In this document: in pieces, positions 12,060 through 22,456 of the stretch
How the letters are laid out: the number at the start of each line of letters is the position of its first letter
Numbering within the stretch: position 1 is the first letter of the stretch
Source: Phascolomyces articulosus
Taxonomy: Eukaryota > Mucoromycota > Mucoromycetes > Mucorales > Lichtheimiaceae
Length of the DNA stretch: 64,000 nucleotides
Reading direction: 5' to 3'
Assembly: GCA_025677815.1 (NCBI GenBank)
Contig: JAIXMP010000010.1
Coordinates: 744,001-808,000, forward strand
Made by a program: the position numbers and the translations under genes
The notes under the pieces: generated by a model
The model's database searches: none
Told to the model about the DNA's origin: nothing
What the model saw: only the letters and a program-made list of their open reading frames with translations

Positions 12060-12585
12060 TCATATCTCAAAATGTCGACAATCAATATCCAGAACCTCAA
12101 AATGATGATTGTGGTACATGTAAACAATCAGAACAAGCGCTATAATAATAACAGAAGAAATCACCAAGGTATGTTATATTAGCTATGGTAATAGAAGCAA
12201 CAACAAACTATTATTAGATTATCATACTCATTTTGAATTCGTAAAAACGTACTTTGCTGAGCGTCATAAATAAGACTAACTACAGTGGGTTCCATCATGT
12301 AGATTCCGTGTAACTGCATAGTTTGCATTAAATATACTTGATGGAATCTAATAATCGCGTCAGTGATCCACTCTTTTTCATTTAAAGAATTATAATCCTA
12401 TAAGCATTTGTATTTGATTTAAAAGTAAGTTTACAAATGAACCATCAGCTGTTCTTTATATACTTTTACAAAGTATGTAAAACTCTATTTACCACTGCCT
12501 CAGCATGAACCATATCTTTTCTATTCAAACTATCTTGTTCCATTGATGCTTGTTGAGGATAAACAATCGGAAAAATTTTATCCAT
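12060..12585 (-). CDS. Small three-exon gene, function unknown
   Basis: I do not recognise the product. The model has exons 12585-12493, 12397-12253 and 12139-12060, in total 318 bases and 105 residues, with canonical GT/AG ends and matching phases. Exon 1 starts MDKIFPIVYPQQASMEQDSL. Exon 2 reads in one frame through segments such as EKEWITDAIIRFHQVYLMQ and MMEPTVVSLIYDAQQ, whose composition is far more protein-like than the neighbouring frames. Exon 3 (LVLIVYMYHNHHFEVLDIDC) is the least certain, and an alternative third exon is possible. No exon exceeds about 50 codons, so an ORF-length scan misses it. A poly-T tract precedes the ATG on the coding strand. Confidence 0.45.
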
Positions 12586-13770
12586 TTTTGAAAAAAAAAA
12601 AAAAAAAAAAAAAGTAAAAGGATTGAAGAAAGTACTATCGATCATTTTTCATTGAAGTGTATTTTTTACAAAAAAAAATTGATAGATCACTTTTTACCGT
12701 AAGTAGTAATAGACATATCTTTTTCCGTTCTTTGTGCATATTTTATTATTGATTACGGCATCCAATCAATTACACTGTTATCCACTTATTATTTTTTTTC
12801 TTTGTCTTTTGATGTATATATGCTAACCCATTATTCATTTTATTACAGTAACATTGGTCTACTTTTAGTGCTTTTGGGATTTCTCTTTTCTCTTTATTAG
12901 CTTATTAACTTTAGCATTATAACTTATCCCTTTTGTAGTTCTCACTATAACTTAGCAGTAAATTAGTAATCATACAAATAGCCCAACTTTTGTATCAATA
13001 AAGATTCATTTCATCAAGCCCCTTTATTTATCTTTCAAGTGGTTTCGATATAAACAAGACCAGAAGTCTGAACTCCAACCTCACATTTTTCACACACTTT
13101 GTTTATTTTCAACAAAGATATAATTAACTTGAGATTATTTTACAACGCACGTTTTATCATCGTTACCCTACTTCAATCACTTCTTTTCTTTTACGTTACA
13201 AACTTGGCATCTTATTTGCCATAATAGTAGCAACATGTTCACATGTAAAATGAGTTCACCAAGTACTTTGAAGTATAATGGTTTTTTGTATAATTATGGT
13301 TTGCAGCTCATATATGTTTATAAATGATATCATTGTAGAACTATAGTATAAAAAACCAAACTTTCTTTTTTGTGTTATTTGTTGGTCCCGAAATAATGAA
13401 AGCTTTCATTGTCGCAACAATTGATGAAATTTTTTATTGGAAGGAGACGTGATGTTGATTCTTTCAACAAGAACTCTTCTTGCTTATTTTCATCAATCTA
13501 ATATAATACTTATTATAATAATACAACCAATTGTTTCTACGACAGACATTTGTATACATCAAGGAAAGTCACTTGCTTAGCAGCTAATATCCTATACTGT
13601 ATAGTCGATCAATACTAGTAATGTTTGTACTCCATCATTTCATTTATATTGGTATATTAGAGTGAAAGTCTTTACTATTCAGTTATTTCTAATTACTGAT
13701 AATTAAAGTTATATTTCGTCACAGGAACGTTGGCTAATACAATATATATTTGCATTGCTTGCATTTAAAT
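12586..13770. other. Intergenic, no gene seen
   Basis: AT-rich spacer beginning with a 22-base A tract (T tract on the minus strand) at the 5' end of the preceding gene. I see no supported frames, and no tRNA-like A/B boxes at proper spacing. Confidence 0.45.
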
Positions 13771-14153
13771 TCAACTTGGATCATAGTGTTTATCTTCAAA
13801 ACATTCTTCCTGAACCAGTTTTTCCATAGCAACACGAATGGAAACCTTGTTATGCTTAAATAGGCGACGTCGTTAGGAACAGTTGCTATACACCCGTGAT
13901 CTATTTCAAGTTTACCCATCGTTGGAATAATCCCGCCATATCAAGAATATTTCCATTCCAACCTATTACAATATAATTTTATATAATGAAATTCTGCACC
14001 TTCATAATAATATAATGTATCATATTAAATATTCTACACACAAGTTTTCTCTTCAGGTGTTCCTTTAAATACCAAAAAAATCAACGCGTTCCAACGCGAA
14101 ACCTTTCTAACACCATTGGGCTTTTGATTTTGAGTAGTAGAGTGAGAATTCAT
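13771..14153 (-). CDS. Small three-exon gene, function unknown
   Basis: I do not recognise the product. The model has exons 14153-14042, 13962-13916 and 13845-13771, in total 234 bases, giving 77 residues and a stop at 13771-13773. Introns are about 79 and 70 bases with GTGTGT/AG and GTAAAC/AG ends, and phases agree. The product starts MNSHSTTQNQKPNGVRK; its central part reads RWNALIFLVFKGTPEEKT, then WNGNILDMAGLFQRW, and it ends MEKLVQEECFEDKHYDPS. The W/L-rich centre and charged tail look like a small folded domain. It is divergently arranged with the F-box/LRR gene (ATG at 14377), with 223 bases between the starts. The exon 1 donor (ACTT|GTGTGT) is weak, which lowers confidence. Confidence 0.45.
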
Positions 14154-14376
14154 TGAAAAAAATAATAATTGATGAGTTAAAATATTAAAAGCTAAAAAGA
14201 GGAAGAAAAATAAAGGGGAGGGGCAAGGCGTATCATATAAAAACCGGTGGTGCACCGTGGCGCATCCCACGGAGGATTGCAAACCAGATGGCGCGCGGCT
14301 GTAGGGGATTAAAGATCGAATTCTGTAACCAGGAGTTAAAGTTTCTCTCTTTTCCTGTTAACCGAGACAGGGAACA

Positions 14377-16181
14377 ATGGAACTTCAAACTCAACATGAC
14401 AACCGTCTCTCCTTACTGCCTCAGCACATCCAAGACGATATTTTTTCTTTCTTGAGTACTCAAGAACTTTGGAAATGCTGTTCTGTATGCAGTAGTTGGC
14501 GTTCATCGATTCTCCATTGGTCAGACATGTGGCGATATCTCAGTACACATGATAACCAAAAGATCGTTCCTGCCCTCCTCCCATACCGATCCTATATTAA
14601 AGGACCATTTGTAAAAGCGATAGCTTATGGCGGTGACAATGATGATGAACATTTCGATGCGGTCACTGATTTCTTGGTTGAATTAAATTGTGATGCACTT
14701 GTGCAAGGTATTTTACTATGATTTTATATTGGAAACGCGAAAAAGAAGGAAGAGGAGAAAGATCTGCTATAAGCATCATTAAACTTAAATAAACGCGCAT
14801 AAAACCAATTGGATTATTTTTTTTGTAGTTGCCATCATATCGGATTATGTAGTAGAATCCAATATTGTAAGATTACTCGATATGAGTAGTAATACGCTTA
14901 CTCGAATTTTTGTCATGTTCAATGATGATGATGAAGCAAATATTATGCCTGATGTGATACTACGTCATTGTCCACATCTTCGTCACCTATACTTTGTGGG
15001 CTCGAGTTATGACGAAGAATCATGGGATCCGCAACGACAGCTACTTGATTTTCAGCATCAACGTTTGGTTGATTTAGAAATCGAATTCTATAGTATCGAA
15101 GGTAACTTTGATATAAGACCATTTCTCCAAGCGACACCCAAGCTCAAACACCTGGGCTTGAATATCAATAATATTGAACATACTTGGAGAACACTTCCTT
15201 CGCTCATACACGCCCATTGTCCTCGACTTTTATCGCTATTTATTGTTTCAAACGATGATGGCGGTGTTGTTGGTATGGGAGACCAAGAACAAGAACCATT
15301 TTGGAGAGAGAATACACGAAAGACGGACTACAAAGAATTATTATTAGCCACTACTTCGAAGGATGAGCCACCTGCTTCATTGCAAAGGCTTATGGTACAC
15401 AATACATTCAATGACTGCGAAGGAGGAAATGAACTTATCCCAGTACTCTGCGAAGCATTCCAAAATTCATTAAAACATTTTGATATTAAAGGCAGGATCT
15501 TGTTTTCTGAATCTGAAGCTCTTACTCGTTTCTCAAGACTTGTTTTTCCATCGTTAAAACGAATTGAATTTAAGAGTTTTGGGACCAATTTCGTGATGTC
15601 GACGTTATGTCATTTTTTTCGAGCACGCAGTACCCAATTTAACAAATATTACCATCTATGACTTGAGTGGAGATGTCGATGATACATTATTAGAATCCAT
15701 TTGTACTGGTTCAAGATATTTAGAGAAATTGATACTCGAAGGTTGTTCCAATATGACGGAGGCGGGATTAATGGATTTTTTGACAAACATAGCCAAACAG
15801 CAACAACATTCAGATGCGCCAACACTACGATCCATAGAATTCAAAGGAATATCAGCTATAACATCACGCGTTCTCGATACGATTGCTTTGGAATATCATC
15901 ATATGGGCGAACTCATATTTTGACTCTGTTTAGCTATTACTATAGATGAATTAGACAGGTTCTTGGAAACCATTCGTCAATCTGAAAGTCATACCTTAAA
16001 CTACCTAGGCTATATCACATTTTACGACCCAGACCATCCTCCAAAAGAAAACGACTTAAAACCAACTCTGAAAAAACTCGATAAAAAATCGAAAAGGTGG
16101 AAAGTAGCATTTATTGATCAGAATGATATAGATCAATGCTCAACGATTGTACAATTCACACAGGATAAATTTAGGCGATAA
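14377..16181 (+). pseudogene. F-box/LRR protein gene with a frameshift and an in-frame stop
   Basis: F-box proteins are substrate receptors of SCF ubiquitin ligases. Exon 1 (14377-14707) encodes an N-terminal F-box (LLPQHIQDDIFSFLSTQELW, then CSSWRSSI). After an intron, exon 2 starts at 14829 and runs as leucine-rich-repeat-like sequence (HCPHLRHLYFVG, ATPKLKHLGLN, LKHFDIKG). The frame stops at 15659-15661, while the +1 frame immediately carries on the repeat pattern (PNLTNITIYDLSGDV, YLEKLILEGCSNMTEAGL). A second break is an in-frame TGA at 15921-15923, after which the same frame continues to 16181. One extra base near 15632 and one point mutation would explain both. A 56-base intron over the first break is conceivable but has a poor donor. 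Assembly error is the other explanation. Confidence 0.65.
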
Positions 16182-17155
16182 CAATATGTGATGTAAAATA
16201 CAAATCATATTATCCAAAATATAATAGCAGCAAAATAATTGTAATAGACTGCAGAGTATGTTATATGTTACAACATAGAACTTGTTTTTTAACTAATAAA
16301 ATGAGCCATTACGTATATAAATCAGCATATATTACACATCTAGTGAAGGTTGTTTTTCTTGGATACGGCTTGTTACGAACGACAACTAAATATATAGGTG
16401 AGAATACTTCAATACATTGTATTTGATTATGTTTCCATATATTCATATTTTTGACATAGTTTGTAACTAGTCTTGATATTTTTATCAAATAATATAACTA
16501 TTCAATAAATAAAAGAGCTGATGAAACCTGAAAGCAAATGAAAAAAACGTCTTCAGATCATTTTCCCCCTCCCCCCAAATTCAGGTGAGGATGTATTGTT
16601 GTTATTTTTTCTCCTTGTATTAATTATGAGTATCCTAATATCAATCACATCATCAGACCTAGATAACCATCATCATCCCACAAGTTATCATGTACCCACA
16701 ATACAAAAACACTTGAATTGTATTATGAAATCTTACATTAACACCTAAATGATGTATAAATAATGGAATCGATAAGAAGGTATTGAATTCCACTGTGTTC
16801 TTTTTACTTGTTTATAACCTAATAGAATGTGCCACATTATTATTATGGTAATAATTGGGTTCTCATGCTATATATAATAAACTATAATCCATTGTTTTAT
16901 ATATATCTTTGATACCAACACTCATTTTATTTTTCTTTTTAGGTAAGTACAAAAATATTTTTATACAAATTTATTATTTAATTAGATTACAATTCTAACG
17001 ATATAGTAAAGTATTATTATTTCAACTGCCTGTGTATTAGTATCCATAATAAAATAACGGGAGATGATTTCCTGGCCCCAGAAAGGAAAATTCTTCATTT
17101 AAAAAATCAGGGTTGCATAATACTAAATGCATATGCGCAGATTACACATAGAATA

Positions 17156-17164
17156 TTATCAGAT
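17156..17164 (-). promoter_or_regulatory. ATCTGATAA site (SreA-type consensus)
   Basis: The plus strand reads TTATCAGAT, an exact match on the minus strand. It lies about 2.0 kb before the GATA factor start and is one of four such sites in the region. Confidence 0.4.
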
Positions 17165-17255
17165 TTTCCGAAAATGGTGTCCAACAAAGGTCATTCGTTG
17201 TCATCCATTTCTGCCAGTGAAACCTCAAACCTATAATAGTATCCAACATAATGCC

Positions 17256-17264
17256 ATCAGATAA
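17256..17264 (+). promoter_or_regulatory. ATCAGATAA site (SreA-type consensus)
   Basis: Exact match on the plus strand, 100 bases from the previous site and about 1.9 kb before the GATA factor start. Confidence 0.4.
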
Positions 17265-18218
17265 AAAAACAATATCCCCGCCAAGCATTATGATATTAAA
17301 CACATATGATCCAAGCAATTCTCATGAAGAATTAGGTTGAAAGACAGATTTCAACCATTATCTATCTTTACAAAGCCCCATCCCTTCCCTTCCCCTTCTT
17401 TTCTTATTATTTTTCTTTCTCCCAGGGTTTGTTACGATTTATACTACTTTTTATCTTGTTTGAAATTGTATTTAACATACGATCCTTGTAGTTAATCACA
17501 CTATAATAACAACAAAGGCTTGGTGGATATATTAAAATATTGGATATGAATGTATAAATACATACTAGTGTAGATCAATTAACTATTATGGGGAAATTTG
17601 TAGTGTGCACAGGTAAACAGGGAAAAACTTCCTTTGTTATTTTTAAAGAATCATGATGACGAAAAGAAAATAATAAGCTTATGATGGCACATTTTGTCAA
17701 AAGGAATTTTCAAATATAGGAAACCGTTTTTATATATCGTCGAATATATTGGAGACTATTCTACATGTCTATACCGCACAACATAGAATAATCGTTCGTT
17801 GATGGTGGTTTAAAAACTGGTATACAGAAAATTACGATCACATAATCACTATTTCCAACGTAATTGATATCCTTTAAGCGAGACCATTTTATTCATACCA
17901 AGAATAAAGTGACTCCAGTGACTATGTGTTACCAACTTTTTACAATTCTGAAAACAACTGATAATTTATCAGGTCCCTGAATAACTTTGTATTACCTCTC
18001 ATTTATAAAAAGACGCATTATCTCAACCTCCAACCGACAGAACCGCGGGATTCCTGTTGGAAAACCTTGTTTAACATGTAGATCGATCTGCTGATAAAAT
18101 TGTTTGTGTGTCAGCCTCCCAATCAATCATTGAAACGATTGTGGCATGGTAACAAAAAAGAAAAATCCGGTTATTTGTTATCTAACAAGAATCTCAATTC
18201 ACAGGGCAGTTATCAATA

Positions 18219-18227
18219 TTATCAGAT
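18219..18227 (-). promoter_or_regulatory. ATCTGATAA site (SreA-type consensus)
   Basis: The plus strand reads TTATCAGAT. It lies about 0.97 kb before the GATA factor start. Weaker GATA boxes (CTGATAA, TTATCAGG) lie nearby at about 17958-17974 and 18090-18097. Confidence 0.4.
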
Positions 18228-18891
18228 CTTTTTTTTATTTTGTGAATTATTTTCCATATCTTAGTACTGGTATATATAGAATAGAAGGAGTTTTTGAAGT
18301 TATATTAAAATAAATGGGATGCTTGATTGATGATATCTCGACAATGAACATTCGCAATATATACTTTGTTGCAATTTATGATGTAGACATGCCATTTTAT
18401 TAGAGCTACAGGATAGAATCCACAGTTAAATTAGTATCTATTTGGGAATTACTACTGCATAGAATTAATTATAAAAATATAATATAATAAAATATAATAT
18501 AATCAATCTGTAGATCAAAGCAAGATTTTTTATTCGATTTTGATCGTCTAATAGATTATCTATTTATCTCCTCCTTTTCTTTTCATTTTACCTACTTCCT
18601 CTCCCTTGGATAATCATATAATAAAAAATGCTAAGCTCCTGTCTTCTTATTCTAGACATAGAACCATGACCCAAATAGACAATGTGTGACATTTAAAATA
18701 AGCTACGGGCCGAAAGAAGGCAAGAAAGAGGAGTATCGGCCGTTGTTCCCCGCTATTGTTGTTTATTTCATAATACCAACATTAAGCAGAGAAGAACATT
18801 CTACTTTTATTATTAATCACCAGTTTTGACTCCATTCACCTCGGATATTAACCAAGGTTTTGTGTGAATTATAACTATATAAAAAGTCCGG

Positions 18892-18900
18892 ATCTGATAA
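18892..18900 (+). promoter_or_regulatory. ATCTGATAA site next to a TATA-like box
   Basis: Exact match 287 bases before the ATG and about 10 bases after a TATATAAAAAG stretch, so it would sit around or just downstream of a core promoter. This is the best placed of the four sites for direct repression of the gene by its own product or a related GATA factor. Confidence 0.45.
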
Positions 18901-19179
18901 GGAGCAAGTGCTTCGGTCTTTTGTCTATTTGTTCTTTCAATATACTCCTCTCATCCATAAGTGTACTCCCCCCCATCATCTCACGCATGGCCCACTTTGT
19001 TCACACACGCTATCAAAGTACGGGGAATAGCGGTCCACAATCATTTTTATTTAAAGACAGTCAATTGTGATTGGTTGAATGTTACACAGCCTGTGTACGG
19101 TGATGCCAGATTATACTGACCTTCGACTTGATTGATTTTTTTTTCCACGTTTTTAACTTTTCCTTCTTCTTCTTTCTTT

Positions 19180-19200
19180 ATGTCCAATGGATACATTTAG
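19180..19200 (+). promoter_or_regulatory. Six-codon uORF overlapping the GATA factor start
   Basis: An ATG at 19180 opens a six-codon frame (MSNGYI) ending with TAG at 19198-19200. It is out of frame with, and overlaps, the main ATG at 19187. If transcription starts upstream, scanning ribosomes meet it first, which could dampen translation of the regulator. Its context is weak (T at -3), so leaky scanning is likely. Confidence 0.4.
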
Positions 19201-20683
19201 CAGTGCAAGTAGTACTACAATAACCACTCTTCCTTCTTCTTCTTCATCAAATTCACTACCAATTTCAACTCATAATACTCCTTCTCCTTCTACTACTACT
19301 ACTACTACTACAACCACATTGACTTCATCCAATAGAGTGGAGGATAACACTAATAATAACAAAAATAAACCACCCCAATCGACAACAACAGAAGAAGAAA
19401 CATCCGTACCAGCAAAACGAAAAGAAATATACGAAGTATCAGCTACTTCATGTTCTAATTGTGGAACAACAAAGACGCCACTTTGGCGTCGAGCACCTAA
19501 TGGAGATACTATTTGTAATGCTTGCGGTTTATACTATAAAGCTCGTAATCAATTTCGACCACCTACTTTGAAACGAAACACTGCGCGCAAAGATGATCAA
19601 TCATCCCAAAATGACTGTGGAGGAGGTCCAGAGATCGGGACGTGTCCTGGTGGAGGCCATTGTAATGGTAGTGGAGGATCTGAGTCTTGTGAAGGGTGTC
19701 CAGCATTTAATCAACATCAAGTCAATCGACAATCATTAATCTGTGTCAACTGTCGAACTCGAAATACTCCATTATGGCGTCGAGACGAAGCTGGCAACAC
19801 CATTTGTAATGCATGTGGATTATATTATAAATTACACAACATGCATCGACCTGTGAGCATGAAAAGAACGGTTATTAAACGACGAAAACGAGTTGTCGTT
19901 GCAGAAACAGGGGAAGAATCAGAGGACGGTGGTGCTTCTGGAGGAGAAAGCAGTAAAAATATTATTGATAGTAATTATAATAATCAACAACAACAACAAC
20001 AGCCAGAACGAAAACAAGGCAAACGTATTAAAGGATTGAAAGCACCAACACAAAAGAATGATGAAGTAGTGCCTGCTATCGAAGATTATATTTTACCGAA
20101 ACGTTTGCCACCACCTACAACAACAGCGTCCATTTCTCCACCTTCGTCGTCTTTATCATCCCCTACATCTCCTCCAAACATTGTCGCGCCAAGACCACGA
20201 CTACCACTGCCCCAGATGGATCGGATCTATAATAGTAGCAACCATAACAACAACGATCAACATCCTACTTATTTACCACCTATATCCTCATCATCAACAT
20301 CCCCACCTTCGTCACACAATACTAGTCATCCGCCTCCCCCTTCGCATCATAATCATCATTCTTCTCATCTACAACATCATTACCAGCATCAATACCAACA
20401 ACAATCACAACATCGAGGAATCGACTCATTACTACAAGCAGCTGCTGATTGTGAACGATTACCACCTATCTCATTACCACCTCCTCAGCCATCTACTTCT
20501 GTAGCTTCATCCCATCCACCACCACCTTCTTCTTCTACTTCATCACTTTCTGAATTTGACGCTGCGTTAAATCGTCTCAACAAGCTCCGTTCTCGCGCAA
20601 CTTCACAACATGATGTATACGTTTTATGTCAACTTGTACCGTCACTTACAGATCTTGTACGCCGTGCCGAAACTTCTTTATAG
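19187..20683 (+). CDS. SRE1: Two-finger GATA factor, iron-responsive repressor type
   Basis: This is a single-exon gene of 498 residues. It has two GATA zinc fingers of the form C-X2-C-X17-C-X2-C at residues 89-113 and 186-210, each with the TPLWRR and CNACGLYYK signatures. Between them lies C-X5-C-X8-C-X2-C (C153, C159, C168, C171), the cysteine-rich region that senses iron in SreA, Urbs1, Sre1, Sfu1 and Fep1. These proteins repress siderophore and iron-uptake genes when iron is sufficient, so I assign the same role here. A basic stretch (KRRKRVVV) follows finger 2. The rest is low complexity (S/T/P/N/H/Q), and a leucine-containing C-terminal segment (AALNRLNKLRSR) could form a short coiled coil, as in Fep1. 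Four exact consensus GATA sites and a uORF precede it. Confidence 0.93.
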   Translation: MDTFSSASSTTITTLPSSSSSNSLPISTHNTPSPSTTTTTTTTTLTSSNRVEDNTNNNKNKPPQSTTTEEETSVPAKRKEIYEVSATSCSNCGTTKTPLWRRAPNGDTICNACGLYYKARNQFRPPTLKRNTARKDDQSSQNDCGGGPEIGTCPGGGHCNGSGGSESCEGCPAFNQHQVNRQSLICVNCRTRNTPLWRRDEAGNTICNACGLYYKLHNMHRPVSMKRTVIKRRKRVVVAETGEESEDGGASGGESSKNIIDSNYNNQQQQQQPERKQGKRIKGLKAPTQKNDEVVPAIEDYILPKRLPPPTTTASISPPSSSLSSPTSPPNIVAPRPRLPLPQMDRIYNSSNHNNNDQHPTYLPPISSSSTSPPSSHNTSHPPPPSHHNHHSSHLQHHYQHQYQQQSQHRGIDSLLQAAADCERLPPISLPPPQPSTSVASSHPPPPSSSTSSLSEFDAALNRLNKLRSRATSQHDVYVLCQLVPSLTDLVRRAETSL

Positions 20684-22062
20684 TAATAGCCCAGCATTGA
20701 TTCTTTTATTTTTTTTTTTCGTATCGCTTCTATTCTATATATATCACTCATTCTCCCCTCCATCCACTTTTGTTATTTTTTTCTTACCCTCCTACTTTTT
20801 TCTCTTACATCCGTACATATTTTTATATATTACTATATATCATTACTTGAATCATTTTATATATATTAAAAAAAAAAGAAAATCCCTTTTGAGTGCCAAA
20901 AACAAAGCAAAAAACAGATCAAAGAAGAAAAAATGATATGTGCATGGAAAAACGAAATTGAGTATCACTAAAAAAAAGACCAGATGACAAATGACGGATT
21001 TAGCGGCTTTGATTGGATGGTTTCCTATTTGTATGCTATAGTTTTTTTTTGGAGTATTTATGATAAGTGTCACACACAAAGCCAGTTTTCTGCTAGATAT
21101 ACTTTGCTAAAGAACAATGAAATGAATTTATAAAGGGTTTATCCTTCTGACTAGGTTTTAATTAAAACAATGATACAGATTCCACATGCGTGTTGTTTAT
21201 TTTCTCTTGTATTATTTATTACTACACGTTAAATTTTTTTGTATGAAACTACACTTTAATAATTTCTTGCCCAGACTGGTCAAATCCATATCAAAGTATT
21301 CTCTCTTTTTCTCCTTCCTTGGCTATTCTCGTTGTTTTTTGCACGGCATTTATTTATTTTTTTGTATTATCAAAAAAGGAAGAATAAAAAAGGTTATTGT
21401 TATAAATCATAATTGTACATCCTACATATTAGGCTATATAAATATATTTGCGCTGACCCTTCCTTCTTAAGGTATATAAAGGATTTCATTTTGAATTACG
21501 GATTTGGAATGAAGTTTTATACAAAACAAAGGTTGCCGCTTGACAGAACAAATTCATTCATTCATTTGGGTGGTGTTCAGATAATCAGTTAGCCTTTTTT
21601 TTTCTTGATCAGGCACCCTTCTCTTGCTCTCTCTCTTCTGGATCTCTTTTTTTTTTTTTTTTTTGCACAAATACGTAAAATACGAGGTTGCCAAAAAACA
21701 TCAGAAAAATGTGGTTTAAAAATGTGGTTTATCATTTATGATATGATGCCTTTACTAATAATAAATAGTTTCTCTTTTTCTTTTCTATAGCCTCCCTTTA
21801 CATCCTTCTCAATAACCAAGATACGACAATAAACTCACAATGACCAAATGATGACATGCATAATATTCTAATATTATAAAATCCTTCTTATATAGGTACA
21901 ACGATTCAGCATTGTCATTCCCTTCGTTTTTACCATATGTTTCCTTTTAATTTTTACAGTGTAGATGTGGAGACTATATATAACCAGTTATGCTTTCAAA
22001 AAAAAAAAAAAAACTTCCATTACTCTTGTTTCTTTGTCCACTATTCAATCGCAATCAAAGAC
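20684..22062. other. Intergenic, no gene seen
   Basis: The 3' end of the GATA factor gene, with T-rich sequence and several long T/A tracts (for example 21645-21663, 21999-22015). Open frames here are hydrophobic or poly-F products of T-rich DNA, and I do not support them. Confidence 0.45.
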
Positions 22063-22456
22063 ATGTCGCAAAGTGATAGTGATATGTAAGAAATTATCTC
22101 TCCATAAAGTTTACACACGTCAAGAATTTGAAGAAAAGCGAGTATGTCAGCAATTAAAGCTGAACATGCTGATAATTGCCCTGCAGTCTATTATATTATA
22201 TCACGTTTGTTCCCTTTAACACTGGTGGTGACGTTAACCTGGTTTATGAATAACACTATGAAAGTGCTTCGAACAATTGAGTATAAGTTCGAAAAAACCC
22301 AGAGTTAGCAACATGACTCCCAAGTACGTTGACCAAGTTGATGAAGAAAATGTAGTAGGGTCCATGAGCCAATATTCTGCTGAAACATTTAACCACGAAA
22401 GCATGTCCAGATCTGCTCGACGTTATTATATCATTATCAGAATTGTTTGCTAAAAT
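22063..22456 (+). CDS. Possible small spliced gene, junctions uncertain
   Basis: I do not recognise the product. A short start MSQSDSDI ends at a good GTAAGA donor (22086). After a possible acceptor at about 22134, a frame opens with MSAIKAEHADNCPAVYY and a hydrophobic run (IISRLFPLTLVVTLTWF), possibly one membrane helix. A second frame then starts near 22313 (MTPKYVDQVDEENVVGSMSQ, YSAETFNHESMSRSARRYY) and ends in TAA at about 22451-22453; joining it needs an intron of about 70-80 bases with a weak donor (GTTAAC or GTTTAT). The residue composition of these pieces is protein-like compared with the surroundings. It could equally be a decaying gene. Confidence 0.3.

Larger units (their letters stand above)
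16182..19186. other. Long intergenic region, upstream of the GATA factor gene
   Basis: I see no supported gene here. One 80-odd-codon frame without ATG around 16980-17238 is no longer than expected by chance in such AT-rich DNA. The region holds four exact ATCWGATAA sites (17156, 17256, 18219, 18892), a TATA-like CTATATAAAAAG at about 18875-18886, and a GC-richer patch at 18705-18755. It is probably a long promoter/leader region. Confidence 0.5.

Noticed and set aside
15572..15628. 56-base intron to rescue the first break in the 14.4-kb F-box gene
   Set aside because: The donor (A|GTTTTG) is poor, and the intron would delete coding-like sequence that flows naturally into the downstream repeat.
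16980..17238. Open frame of about 85 codons without ATG
   Set aside because: Frames of this length are expected about ten times by chance in the window; no start, no splice partner.
20181..20504. 107-codon frame within the GATA factor gene
   Set aside because: Out-of-frame shadow of the low-complexity coding sequence.
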